A model generated the notes under the pieces. The model did no database searches. It worked only from the letters and a program-made list of their open reading frames with translations, and had not been told where the DNA came from. Positions 8,157-15,988 of a DNA stretch of 15,988 bases are shown piece after piece. Source of the DNA: Beroe ovata (lineage: Eukaryota > Ctenophora > Nuda > Beroida > Beroidae); assembly GCA_946803715.1 (NCBI GenBank), contig CAMPET010000035.1, positions 359,353 through 375,340 of the forward strand, written 5' to 3'. The stretch's first letter is position 1. Each line of letters starts with the position of its first letter. Made by a program: the position numbers and the translations under genes.

Positions 8157-8778
8157 CTGGCGGAATTTAATCCCTGGCGTTTGCCTGTCTACGATCTAGG
8201 CCCAGGTTTGATCGCGCGGGATTAGCATGGCCGGGCGAGCTAGAAGTAGTAAGTGGCGTGGCGAGCGCTGTGTGCACACGTTGCGCGCCCCTCTTTTACT
8301 CAGTGACTGAAAAGTCGTAGAACCACGGAGACGCGCAGCGCGCGCGGAGTATTTGGGTCACGCAGCGCGGGAACAGAGTGCTGCAGCGATCGAACATTAA
8401 TTTCAAATTCAAATTTGTCTGCGAATAATTTGCGTTGCGCGCGCAATGAAATTCTCGATCACAGGGGCGCCCCGGGTGTTCCCGCGCTGCGTGACCCAAA
8501 TACTCCGCGCGCGCTGCGCGTCTCCGTGGTTTGGACCACGGAGTCCTTTCTACGACTTTTCAGTTCACTGAGTAGAACAGGGGCGCGCAACGTGTGCACA
8601 GCCCCGGGGCTATCATTGACAGCCAAGGAGATATTATATGCGCTAGGCGCAGATGGTAGGGAAAACACGTACTATACTAGTATAAGTACTACACTACTAC
8701 ACCCCTAGCCTGAGAAAGGCTTGCCTGGCGATGCTACGCTCAGCTGACGCGAGTCGTGAAGCAATAAAATCCCGCCAG
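8157..8778. mobile_element. Candidate foldback (non-autonomous) element, CpG-rich
   Basis: Imperfect outer ends can be paired: CTGGCGGAATTTAAT at 8157 and the reverse complement of 8764-8778 (CTGGCGGGATTTTAT). Between them lies the long foldback 8267-8602. Base composition changes sharply to CpG-rich against AT-rich flanks. No coding frame with a recognisable domain is present; the open frames on both strands arise from the repeat. No target-site duplication is evident, so the outer limits are tentative. Confidence 0.35.
8267..8602. repeat. Long inverted repeat (foldback) with a 101-bp loop
   Basis: The left arm 8267-8375 and the right arm 8477-8602 are near-perfect reverse complements. Both contain GTGCACACGTTGCGCGCCCC, GACTGAAAAGTCGTAGAA and CGGAGTATTTGGGTCACGCA in the left-arm sense. 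Differences are a 2-bp change at the outer end, a few substitutions, and about 17 extra bases in the right arm. The extra bases create a nested hairpin CTCCGTGGT-TTGG-ACCACGGAG at 8522-8543. The loop 8376-8476 is AT-rich then CpG-rich. Confidence 0.92.
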
Positions 8779-9420
8779 CGAGGGTATGGAGAAATCCTGC
8801 GATACCAGTACACTGTACAGTTCGTACCTGACATTAAAATAATCGATTAGGACTCTATCTTAGTGATAGTCTTATTCTCTTCTACGTATAGTCTTACAAA
8901 CATTCAATACAAAATACAAACATTGATTATATATTACAGATCATGTAACAGCCAGATATTTGAACTTCCGTATCAAATCATGGTTTGTAATGACATGACC
9001 TCAGCCGCAGTGAACCAATTTCTGCATCTCGATCTTGCGATGCAGAATTAAATCTTAACACAATGCTTGCTTTAATCTCAGTTGGTCCTCGGCCCTGGCA
9101 GCATAGTAGTTATTGTTTCAATCCCATGGGCACCAAGGCAAAAATTAAATCGAATAAATAAGCCATCAAATATGAGCTAAAATTCAATCCTGGCTAATGA
9201 TAATCCTGAAAATAATTTAGCCTATCTCAAATTCATTTTGGAAACAGGCTGGAATAAACATTAAACATCCGAGGAAAAAAGCACAGCAATAATAAAACTA
9301 AAAGAAAACAATTCAAATGCTAAAAGTAATTGCTGTGAGTATTTTTGAGTGAAACACCTTCAGAATGATTTGTCTCGGATTCTTGAATAAGAAAGCATAG
9401 CTTCCCTGTTTAATGAATGA
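8779..9420. other. AT-rich intergenic DNA, no feature seen
   Basis: Stop codons are frequent in all frames and no splice-bounded coding segment with domain character was found. A possible ATG-TCA-G|GTACGA mini-exon near 8826-8832 is too weak to call. This interval, with 7690-8156, should contain the promoter of the downstream CCP gene if that gene starts within the window. Confidence 0.5.
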
Positions 9421-9426
9421 TTTATT
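9421..9426 (-). promoter_or_regulatory. Candidate poly(A) signal of the membrane-protein gene
   Basis: The minus strand reads AATAAA here, about 170 nt past the stop codon at 9596-9598. It is the nearest canonical hexamer downstream on the coding strand. Confidence 0.5.
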
Positions 9427-9595
9427 CGGAATTTCGATGATCATAATGATGGCACTCTCCAATCTATGATCATTGCATTGACCAACGTGGCACAGCGATC
9501 AATAATCTGACAGCTCTATGTACAACTTCACCATGACCTTACGAATGACTTCATCATGGTTACAACGTCATTACCATGGTAACTAACGACGTCTT

Positions 9596-9694
9596 TCAGT
9601 CTTCCTCATCACTAACACCCCCATTTAAATTGTAAATGTCCGTTGGTGGTGATGTTTCGGGAGACGCCTCGCATTGCATATACTGGTCAGATTC
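9596..9694 (-). CDS. Exon 13: terminal coding exon, acidic C-terminus
   Basis: From acceptor AATCCACAG the phase-0 frame encodes ESDQYMQCEASPETSPPTDI, then YNLNGGVSDEED and TGA. Composition continues the Ser/Pro/acidic character of exons 11-12. This is my preferred end of the protein; an in-frame stop just upstream of the acceptor rules out an extended exon. Confidence 0.65.
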   Translation of the reverse strand, partial: ESDQYMQCEASPETSPPTDIYNLNGGVSDEED

Positions 9695-12600
9695 CTGTGG
9701 ATTGTGAACTCAAACACAACGAAATGTTTTCTATTTAATCCACGCAGATTGGAGAGATTTAGCGCACACACAAAGCGTCACACCAATCACACGTTTTCGG
9801 GAGCAATCATCTGTAGCGCACATGGAATGGAACATTCATTTGATCAGCAGTTTACCCAAAAAAGGGGTCTTTTTTTGGAGAAAAAGACGTGGATTCCATC
9901 GAATCGAGGAGACATTTAGTAGTTTTTTTTTCGGCAAAAATCACACCAAAATACTCACTATCATCAACCGGTCGGTATTTCATTAAATTCACTGTTATTC
10001 ACACTGGAAGACTGATGACAAAGATTGGTTAAACTTTTCACACGCACACGGACACTTTTCTCTAGAATATTCATTCTCTGAAAAAACTCAAAACCCACTC
10101 CACTTCCACTCAATTTCCTTCTCATCCACTTTCTGCGTCCCACTATCACTTACTATGCTAGCTGCATCATCGGCTCTAAATGACGTCTCTGCAGCAACGG
10201 GCGGATGGTGTTTTGATCTGTCAGTCATGAACCCCCTTTCTTCGGGCGGTGACGTTGACATGCCTGAAATAACATCATTGTGACGTCATTCAATACCCAT
10301 ATATGGAATAATAGCATCGGACATATTATGTGCTTCTGCAAGATTAATGTCAGAATATATTCCAGCGAGGGGAAGAGAATGAGTGCTCGAAGGAGACTAG
10401 TGTTGATACATGTATAATCAGGTTAATTAGGATCAATGTGCTGATGAGTCATGTTTGTAAGTTTGAGTCAGAATCGGAATCGATATCATGGTTGACAATT
10501 CCCCATTGAAGGACATGGAAATCAGTGACACAGTTTTGATTCAGGTTGGCATGAATATTTAGGGAACTATAATCGACAAGAATCCCGAAGAAAATCAAAT
10601 CAAAGTAAACCACGATAGAATCTAACTGCATGGTCGCCCACAATATAATATACGGTTGACCACGCAGTCTCAGCAGAAGGGAGAAAGAGAGAGAGGGGGG
10701 TTTACCCATGCGTGCGACATCAATGAGGTCGTCCTCGATATACCCACTGTTTCGCGGGGAGAAATCTTCTTCCTCCAGGTATTTCTCAATGTCGGATCCC
10801 TCGCTGTCGGACGCGGAAACTGACACGTTGTCCGTACTTCCTCTTCCTAAGGGCAGCAGGGGGAGTGAGATTGTCGGTCAGTGGTAGATGCTATAGACTA
10901 AGCAGACTTTGCAAGACACGAGTGATGAATTTTGACACGAATTAAGAGTGGGAGGATAGGGTGTAAGTTGGAGGAGTAGGGAAGTGATAATGTGTGATGA
11001 GAGAGAGAGAGATAGGAAAAGGGTGGTTATCATAGGGCGAGAGGCCAGGTGAGATTGTGTTATGAATTCAGGGTGCCAGACTATCGAAGTGAACGACGGA
11101 CGTGAAAAAGCGACCACACTCACCTCTCTCACATACGGCTCACACTCACCTGAGTCCTTACCAAAGGAAGAGAGGAGGGAAGTGTCAGAGTTACCATCGC
11201 CGCGCGGCTTTTTCCGTAGCTGCCGCTCGCGCCACTCTTTCACCTGGGAATTCCCGCGTTACCAAATTTGTATAACGGCATGTCATCCCAGGCGAGGGTA
11301 GGGGATGGAGAAACCCTACAGGGCATTCGGTAAAAATGGACAAGAATTGTACGAAGACTTACTGTTACGTTGCCGTATACTTTAGGTTTGACCGCATTAG
11401 GATCTTGCTCCTTAGCCTTCGGTGGAACCTTAGCAACTGGGATATCTTGCTGATCTGAAGGAAGAAACAAAACAATCGTAATTTGGAAAAATGCTCCGGT
11501 TTGAATTGTTTTAACCATGAATGCTGAATTACTTCAAACTTACTTCTCTCGTTGGCTGTAGGGTTTACAACTTTGTAGCCGTCTCTATTGTGTGGTATGC
11601 TGTACGTTACACTGGGTATAGTGCTAGCAAGATCGTCAATCGAGCTGAAACACAAAATACGGTTAGCACGAGCAGGAAAATTGTTCTGTTTCTAGCAGAA
11701 GTACAACTACCGATTGAAATATGAAAATGTCGATCCTTCTGCTCGTCAACCTGTTTTGACTCATGGAGTAACGCTGACTGTCCATACTGAGATTGCTGGG
11801 GCAGTAATTTGGGGGCGGGATCCTGTTGTCAATGAATGAATTCTGAAATGAACGAATTGTAACAACAATGGAAACATTTAAATCACGAATCTTCAGTGCG
11901 CGCAAAATAGACAAACGTGATAATGCTGAAAATTCATCCTCACATTTTGCGGTTGTTTGCGCGCGCTGCGCAAACCAATCAAATTTGCCAATTCTCCGAA
12001 AAGATCAAAATAAACATGATCGAATCGGAACGAAACGTTTCTAATTGCATCACGACAATTAGAACCATGCTGGGATGAAAATGTGGAGCGAAAACAATCT
12101 GCAAGTAGCAATTTCATTCGAAGAAAGGAAAACCATTCCCATTTGGTGATCAAAGAAGAGAGAAATGTGCTATGTCTGCATTGTGCATTCCATGCGATAG
12201 CAGAAACCATGCATGATGCTTTTCAATCAGCAAAGCTCATAGTAGCGAATGTGTAAGTGTTAGTTATGACGTCATAGTGTAGACCGGTTGCACACATTTT
12301 TCAGTTTCTGCGATGGTTTTGCACTTTCTTAGCGAATAAATGCTGTTGGTGACCTATTATTTTTGAATTGAGAATCATGAATTAGGCTTCTGATATGAAT
12401 TATAACTGTCTTAGAAACAATACGTGTGAGGCAATGTACTCACTCAAATTCTTTAACTCCCATGAGACATCTACTATTGTTACAGTTATATGGAATCTTA
12501 TAACATAGTTATGACTGGTAGTCTATGGTTTTTCCGCAAAATTCTCGAAATGATTACGGAAAAAAGTGGAACCTCGTTTAAAATTAAGGAATTTTAGAAA

Positions 12601-15589
12601 GTTCTACACGCCCAAATCATGTCATTCCTGGAAAATATATTGCCATCACGCCACCCTGCCTAATCCAACTCATATCACATAACAAATTACATTCCTAACT
12701 GTTGCTGAATATCTTTCACACACTGTTACCGATTCTAATATTTTGTGACCTGACATTTATCGGATAATATGCACATAGGATTATTAATGTGAAATTAGCC
12801 TTAATGTCATGCTATTCACGGTATTCACAGTTACAGAAATTCACTTCGCAAATATTTCACGCATGCCAGAGATGAGAATAAATATTGGATTTGTGATAAT
12901 CTGTGAAAATGTATGTCAATTGTCAAAGAGGCATAGCAAGTCATCAAAATGAGGGGTTTCAGCAAAGATTCATTCCATAATCTAGGGCGCATGAGTGGGT
13001 GCGTGCATGAATGACCACAGATTTATTCATCTTTTCGCATGACAAATCATTTGGGAAAATCTCCATTTTTTGTGTCGTCGCATTCACTTCACCATTATTT
13101 GGTTGTATCCGGTAATGGTATTGGGATCCTCAATGACTTGGGAGTGTTGTACAGATGGTATGAGAGAGTTTTGCTTTGTGAGAAAAGCGGCGTCGGGCGG
13201 CAGTGACGAGTGGCTTAGCGCACTCTGCGAGTCCTTGGGAGGGTGCCGTCAAAAGGGAGAAGATGAAGGGTGTGGGAACTTGGGAAGATGAGAGTTGGGG
13301 GAAGAAATGATATTGGAAGATGGAAAGTTTGGAAATTATGGGATGATTGGAATTGCGAGTAAGGGAAGAAATGATAATGAATGATGTTGGAAATGATTGT
13401 GGAATCCGGGATGATTGGGAAGAAGCGCAGCACTCATTCAAACAGATGGGTTTGAGCAAGGGGAGAAATAGTAAGGCCGGCCAATGGCTAGGACAGATCA
13501 CACTCCAGCGAAATATTCTGCAGAAGCATTTGTCGTTCAGCTGGTGTCAATGTATTACACCATATTATTCAGCCGGTGGTGTCAGGCTGCTGACACCACA
13601 TCATGGTGTCAACGTACCAAACTACGGTGACTACCATGCCGTGAAAAACTGCCACTCCTACTACTCCGTACACTGCACTGACTGCCGCACCGACCGCCAG
13701 GCACCCGGTAATGGCCCTGTACAGAATGGGGTCTGAAATAACGAACACAGATACACAGACTCAAACCGGCACAAACAAACATACAACCATACAAAGTAGC
13801 AAAAAGACAAGCGAACCAACAAACATTGAATTGAACGGACAAACAATCCAACAAACTATGAACTGGACAGTCAAACAAACATACACACAAACAAGCATAC
13901 CACACATATTTTCAATGCACTCAAACACTGATACAGACCGAATTAACCAGACACATTGACCCACCAAACATTTACAGACTCATCGACGCCACTTCGATTT
14001 AAATTACACACTCAACAACCGACCCTAAATATATCATTTCCGTACACTCAATATTTCCCTACACTCGAACAGGAATCTGCATTCCATCCAACACTCAGAT
14101 TGAAATGCCACAAGAGATACCAGACAAAGAGTTCCAGACATTATGGCGCGCCTGGCGTCTCCATGCTGAATTCAATTCAGGTGAACTTGCTAAGTGAGCT
14201 AGGATATCGAGGATATACCTATTATATAATACGATAATAACTATACCGGTGAGAGAAATGTTGATGAAAACGTGAAAAATGTTAATTAGGAATGCGTACA
14301 TTAAAACATTTTTGAAATTCCCCGGAGATGTTAAACTTTTCATTTATCTACACGGAAAAACATGGTTTTAAAACAACACAAACTTTTTACTACTGATAGA
14401 TTGAAATGTATCGGAGTTAGACAAATGCTTGTCGTCCATATTGGCGATCGTGAGCAGCCGATACGAAGTTAATTATCGTTGTAAGAGTAAAATGTGTGAG
14501 TGTGAGTAGTTATAAAATGATGGGATAGTATCTAATATCTATTGATTTGGAGAATTTTCTAGAAAAAGTGCCACAATGAAATGGACAAAAAGTGGACGCC
14601 AGATGAACAGATTTCTTGAGGTACTTCAATCAGTTATGCTATAACGATTATATGTATAGAGTGCTTACATTGATTCCTGAACATCTATATTTCAAATGGC
14701 TCAGAATCACAAATCCCCACGATTACTCAAGGGAGCGATACTTTATAGTTTTCCCTTAGTGCTATTTCCCAACACTCATAGAATAGAATGGACCGATATG
14801 AAAACGCCATCAATCTATGATGATGTGACACGTATCATCATGACGTCACCAATCTACTATGACGTCATGATGTTTCCATGGAAACCGTACCAGAACGTTT
14901 AGTTTATTGAGAGCAGCAGCGGTCATGTTTCCGCCGCTATTCGGCCGCGAGGTTAGACTCCGGTCACTCGTACCGAATGACCGAGAGCCGAGGGATCGGG
15001 TGAGGGCCGTGGGGAGGGTCCGGTGGTTAGTTTTCTGGAGGAGTAAAGAACGAGGGGAGAGGAGAAGGGGAGTAGAGAGGAAGAGAAGAATTGGTTGTGT
15101 GCTATTATCCTATTATACGTTATAGACTGGTAACTTGGGAAAATCCGAGCGACTGAAGATTAGATGTACCTACACACTTATAACTTTGTAATAATAAGGA
15201 AATAAGGAGCTTGTGATAACTCAATTAGGAAGATAATTAATGTGTTCTGTCATCAACTATGATAATTCGGTGCTGATAACTTACCGGTGTTCCTCGATTA
15301 TCAAACATTCGTCCATCGAACGATCTGCTGCTACCCTGAAAACAGATATTGGCATAATTGCGATGATAGTCAGATACTTGAATATCAACTTGAAAAATAT
15401 GTATATCCCCTGAAAAGATCTACTGAATTCTATTCCTTTCACTGCATGAATCGGAAGGATAACATCCCCTCTCTGCTCTCTTGATCAACACATTAAGACA
15501 GCCGAACATGTTGCTTGGTAACCGCTGCAACAATTTCCCCGGGGGGGAGGGGGGCTAAACTTCCTCGTAAGTCACATTACCGGAAACAT
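9596..15589 (-). CDS. Unrecognised membrane protein with long cytosolic-type tail (13 coding exons, ~390 aa)
   Basis: Exons, 5' to 3': 15589-15581, 15335-15285, 15034-14974, 14198-14121, 13732-13618, 13222-13093, 11842-11751, 11644-11544, 11454-11363, 11243-11150, 10846-10706, 10263-10154, 9694-9596. All introns are GT-AG, all phases match, and the joined frame is 1173 nt with one terminal stop. Residues 1-66 are basic and Ser-rich (SAWRRQARH near the membrane). Residues about 73-107 are strongly hydrophobic and Gly/Ala/Val-rich, long enough for one tilted helix or a re-entrant hairpin. The remaining 280 residues are hydrophilic and probably disordered, with PPNY (158-161, a WW-binding PPxY), VYGNV (Tyr239, a YxN SH2-type site), TGYNQI (Tyr144, YxxPhi) and the acidic-Ser run SDSEGSDIE (287-295). 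No signal peptide is seen. The tail resembles cytoplasmic tails of adhesion or trafficking proteins, but I cannot name the family. The weakest junctions are the 13222 acceptor and the 11751 and 14121 donors. Confidence 0.75.
9959..10077 (-). CDS. Candidate alternative exon with in-frame stop
   Basis: A very good acceptor (GAGTTTTTTCAG) at 10078-10079 and a strong donor (GTGAGTATTT) at 9958 bound 119 nt. Read from the phase-0 end of exon 12 it stays open for 37 codons (RMNILEKSVRVRVKSLTN, then SSSVNNSEFNEIPTG) and stops at 9964-9966, five bases before the donor. A nested acceptor CATCAG at 10012-10013 would keep the same frame with 15 codons. Inclusion would replace the acidic C-terminus by a shorter one. 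Because the stop lies so close to the last junction, nonsense-mediated decay would not be expected. Confidence 0.45.
10154..10263 (-). CDS. Exon 12: penultimate constitutive tail exon
   Basis: 110 nt, phase 1 to 0, acceptor TTATTTCAG, donor GTAAGT. It encodes MSTSPPEERGFMTDR, then KHHPPVAAETS and RADDAASI. Its phase-0 end can join either the exon at 10077 or the terminal exon at 9694. Confidence 0.78.
10706..10846 (-). CDS. Exon 11: acidic Ser-rich tail segment
   Basis: 141 nt, phase 1 to 1, acceptor GCCCTTAG, donor GTAAAC. It encodes GRGSTDNVSVSASDSEGSDI, then YLEEEDFSPR and SGYIEDDLIDVARM. With the preceding exon it gives KDSGRGSTDN followed by an acidic Ser run, loosely reminiscent of protocadherin tails (DSGKGDSD), but not enough to assign a family. 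The SDSE/SDIE sites fit the casein kinase 2 consensus. Confidence 0.85.
11150..11243 (-). CDS. Exon 10: basic tail segment
   Basis: 94 nt, phase 0 to 1, acceptor AATTCCCAG, donor GTGAGT. It encodes VKEWRERQLRKKPRGDG and LLSSFGKDS. A highly basic patch (residues about 245-259) follows the acidic/proline part of the tail. Confidence 0.82.
11363..11454 (-). CDS. Exon 9: Lys/Pro-rich tail segment with YxN
   Basis: 92 nt, phase 1 to 0, acceptor CCTTCAG, donor GTAAGT. It encodes QQDIPVAKVPPKAKEQ and KPKVYGNVT. Tyr239 followed by G-N fits the YxN consensus of Grb2-type SH2 domains. Confidence 0.8.
11544..11644 (-). CDS. Exon 8: tail segment SSIDDLAST to NPTANER
   Basis: 101 nt, phase 2 to 1, acceptor TGTTTCAG, donor GTAAGT. 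It encodes SIDDLASTIPSVTYSIP and DGYKVVNPTANER. NPTA resembles but does not meet the NPxY phosphotyrosine-binding motif. Confidence 0.8.
11751..11842 (-). CDS. Exon 7: PPxY-containing tail segment
   Basis: 92 nt, phase 0 to 2, acceptor TCATTTCAG, donor GTTGAC (weak). It encodes NSFIDNRIPPPNYCPSN and then DSQRYSMSQN. PPNY fits the PPxY consensus recognised by WW domains of Nedd4- and YAP-type proteins; that binding is inference. Confidence 0.65.
11843..13092 (-). other. Long intron of the membrane-protein gene
   Basis: 1250 bp between exons 6 and 7, AT-rich. It holds a GCGC-rich near-palindrome (TTTGCGCGCGCTGCGCAAA, about 11956-11974) and a TGACGTCA palindrome near 12268. A 105-codon open frame at 12210-11893 has no domain, splice or composition support. 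No exon with matching phase was found here. Confidence 0.5.
13093..13222 (-). CDS. Exon 6: start of the hydrophilic tail
   Basis: 130 nt, phase 2 to 0, donor GTGAAG. It encodes ALSHSSLPPDAAF, LTKQNSLIPS and ends TGYNQIM. The acceptor CGCAGAG is weak; AAG at 13235-13233 would start the same frame but in phase 0, which does not fit exon 5. The tail-like composition and the in-phase join to exon 7 are the main support. Confidence 0.6.
13576..13599. repeat. Perfect 10-bp hairpin GTGGTGTCAG/CTGACACCAC
   Basis: Arms 13576-13585 and 13590-13599 with a GCTG loop, just inside the intron after the transmembrane exon. Further GGTGTCA copies lie at about 13541 and 13605, so the motif recurs three or four times within 80 bp. 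Confidence 0.75.
13618..13732 (-). CDS. Exon 5: transmembrane or hairpin segment
   Basis: 115 nt, phase 1 to 2, acceptor TTATTTCAG, donor GTACGT. After DPILYRAITG the frame encodes a run of about 30 residues dominated by Val, Ala and Gly, with one His at position 97 near its centre, ending VVTVV. The length (about 35 hydrophobic residues) exceeds a normal single helix and would allow a membrane hairpin with both tails cytosolic. A different open frame on the same strand gives an Arg/Ser/Cys-rich peptide that lacks phase support. Confidence 0.75.
13745..13975. repeat. CAAA/ACAAAC-rich low-complexity tract with a 32-bp tandem pair
   Basis: The tract is dominated by CAAACAAACATAC-type words. 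Two adjacent 32-bp units, 13816-13847 and 13848-13879, align well (both begin CCAACAAAC). It is intronic on the minus strand, and the long open frames on both strands here are composition artefacts. Confidence 0.75.
14121..14198 (-). CDS. Exon 4: basic juxtamembrane segment
   Basis: 78 nt, phase 1 to 1, acceptor ATATCCTAG, donor GTATCT (sub-optimal). It encodes HLASSPELNSAWRRQARH and NVWNSLS. The Arg-rich cluster just before the hydrophobic segment predicts a cytosolic N-terminal side by the positive-inside rule. Confidence 0.68.
14199..14973 (-). other. Intron 3 of the membrane-protein gene, with paired TGACGTCA sites
   Basis: 775 bp of mostly AT-rich DNA without a phase-compatible exon. 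At 14841-14848 and 14860-14867 are two perfect TGACGTCA palindromes 19 bp apart, the consensus of CRE/ATF-type bZIP sites. A function as an intronic enhancer is possible but unproven. Confidence 0.5.
14974..15034 (-). CDS. Exon 3: basic N-terminal segment
   Basis: 61 nt, phase 0 to 1, acceptor CTCCTCCAG, donor GTACGA. It encodes KTNHRTLPTALTRSLGSRSF. The exon is more GC-rich than its surroundings; the plus-strand open frame over it is a shadow. Confidence 0.7.
15285..15335 (-). CDS. Exon 2: N-terminal Ser/Arg-rich segment
   Basis: 51 nt, phase 0 to 0, between acceptor GTTTTCAG and donor GTAAGT. It encodes GSSRSFDGRMFDNRGTP. A second frame is also open across this exon, but only this one joins both neighbours in phase. 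Confidence 0.7.
15581..15589 (-). CDS. Exon 1: three-codon start exon
   Basis: ATG TTT CCG followed by GTAATG donor, phase 0, joining the phase-0 exon at 15335. It was chosen as the start because of the promoter elements just upstream; the alternative start is the internal ATG at codon 13 of the spliced frame, in the next exon. Confidence 0.5.
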
Positions 15590-15599
15590 GTGCCTAAAC

Positions 15600-15637
15600 G
15601 ATACTGGAGAGGGGGGTTCTAATGGCTCTCTTATATG
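15600..15637 (-). promoter_or_regulatory. TATA box and initiator of the membrane-protein gene
   Basis: On the minus strand ATATAAG lies at 15636-15630, and an initiator-like CTCCAGTATC lies about 30 nt downstream with its A at about 15605. The ATG follows at 15589, implying a 5' leader of roughly 16 nt. The canonical TATA-to-start spacing supports the start choice, although a leader this short is unusual. Confidence 0.55.
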
Positions 15638-15988
15638 GTCAAATTGTGAGGGTAGGTTGCCCATCTTCGCCATAGAGTATATTGCATGGATCCAGCTCAC
15701 CAATGCTTTTGTGTGTGTGTACAGAAAGTACAGAAAGTACCGAAACATATGTGTGTGAGTTATAGAGGAAAAGGGAAATGTATTCCCAGTTTACAGTCAT
15801 GTTTATACGTGATGTCACTGTCAAGTAGTTTGGAGGCGACAGAAAATGTATACTTTTTTATACATTTTCACACTCCCTCCATCACACCCATAGAGAATGT
15901 AGTACCACCACCTTTCACTGATTAATTATCGGAGTTCATGTATGCACTGACAAGTTTGCTTGCTTCAAAGTCACACATACACACACAT
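15638..15988. other. Upstream flank of the membrane-protein gene
   Basis: Contains TG dinucleotide runs (15711-15720 and 15751-15757), a tandem ACAGAAAGT pair near 15720-15738 and an ACACAC run at the right edge. No exon of either strand could be supported. Confidence 0.4.

Noticed and set aside
8296-8708. Overlapping open frames on both strands in the GC-rich island
   Set aside because: They result from low stop-codon density in the CpG-rich inverted repeat and repeat each other across the two arms.
11893-12210. 105-codon minus-strand open frame
   Set aside because: It lies in the long intron between exons 6 and 7, has no matching splice sites or phase, and shows no domain-like sequence.
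13347-13736. 129-codon plus-strand open frame, the second longest in the window
   Set aside because: It runs antisense across exon 5 and the GA-rich intron; composition is biased and no promoter or splice structure supports it.
13609-13905. 98-codon minus-strand frame rich in Arg/Ser and Cys
   Set aside because: It is a shadow frame over the transmembrane exon and the CAAA-rich tract; the overlapping frame encodes a membrane segment and joins its neighbours in phase.
14907-15125. 72-codon plus-strand Arg-rich open frame
   Set aside because: Antisense shadow of exon 3 of the membrane-protein gene.

Overview
This is eukaryotic nuclear DNA, almost certainly from an invertebrate animal. Coding sequence is split into short exons (about 50-260 nt) bounded by GT-AG introns, microsatellites and dispersed repeats are common, and both recognisable genes encode membrane or extracellular protein architecture typical of metazoans. 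The compact introns and the complement-control-protein (CCP/sushi) mosaic would fit a sponge or another early-branching marine animal, but nothing here fixes the phylum. No rRNA, tRNA, CRISPR array or bacterial-type operon was seen.

Region 1 (about 1-7690, minus strand) is the internal part of a large modular gene. Read from right to left it holds twelve intact repeat modules and a thirteenth, degenerate one. Each intact module is one CCP/sushi domain (four Cys and a Trp) joined by a short CxxH[T/D]C linker to a small four-Cys domain whose spacing matches the follistatin-like FOLN half-EGF (C-x4-C-x5-C-x8/9-C). Every module boundary is a phase-1 intron, and the spliced modules M1-M12 give 989 codons without a stop. 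The introns inside the CCP domains fall at several different places. Neither the N-terminal start nor the C-terminal end is visible; the last splice donor at the left edge points out of the window. The introns contain minisatellites, a relic of a duplicated exon and copies of a dispersed repeat.

Region 2 (about 7690-9420) has no gene I can support. It contains a CpG-rich foldback structure with arms of more than 100 bp (8267-8602) and AT-rich DNA.

Region 3 (9421-15640, minus strand) is a second gene that I could assemble completely by matching intron phases: a TATA box and initiator, a three-codon first exon, twelve further exons and a poly(A) signal. It predicts a protein of about 390 residues with a basic N-terminal segment, one long hydrophobic segment of about 35 residues (single-pass or hairpin) and a roughly 280-residue Ser/Pro/acidic tail carrying PPxY, YxN and acidic-Ser motifs. 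I do not recognise the family. An extra exon between the last two constitutive exons would give a different C-terminus.

The two genes lie head to tail on the minus strand. Both look like cell-surface or membrane components, but the sequence does not show that they act together. All exon calls rest on splice-site motifs, phase matching and domain pattern; no transcript evidence was available.
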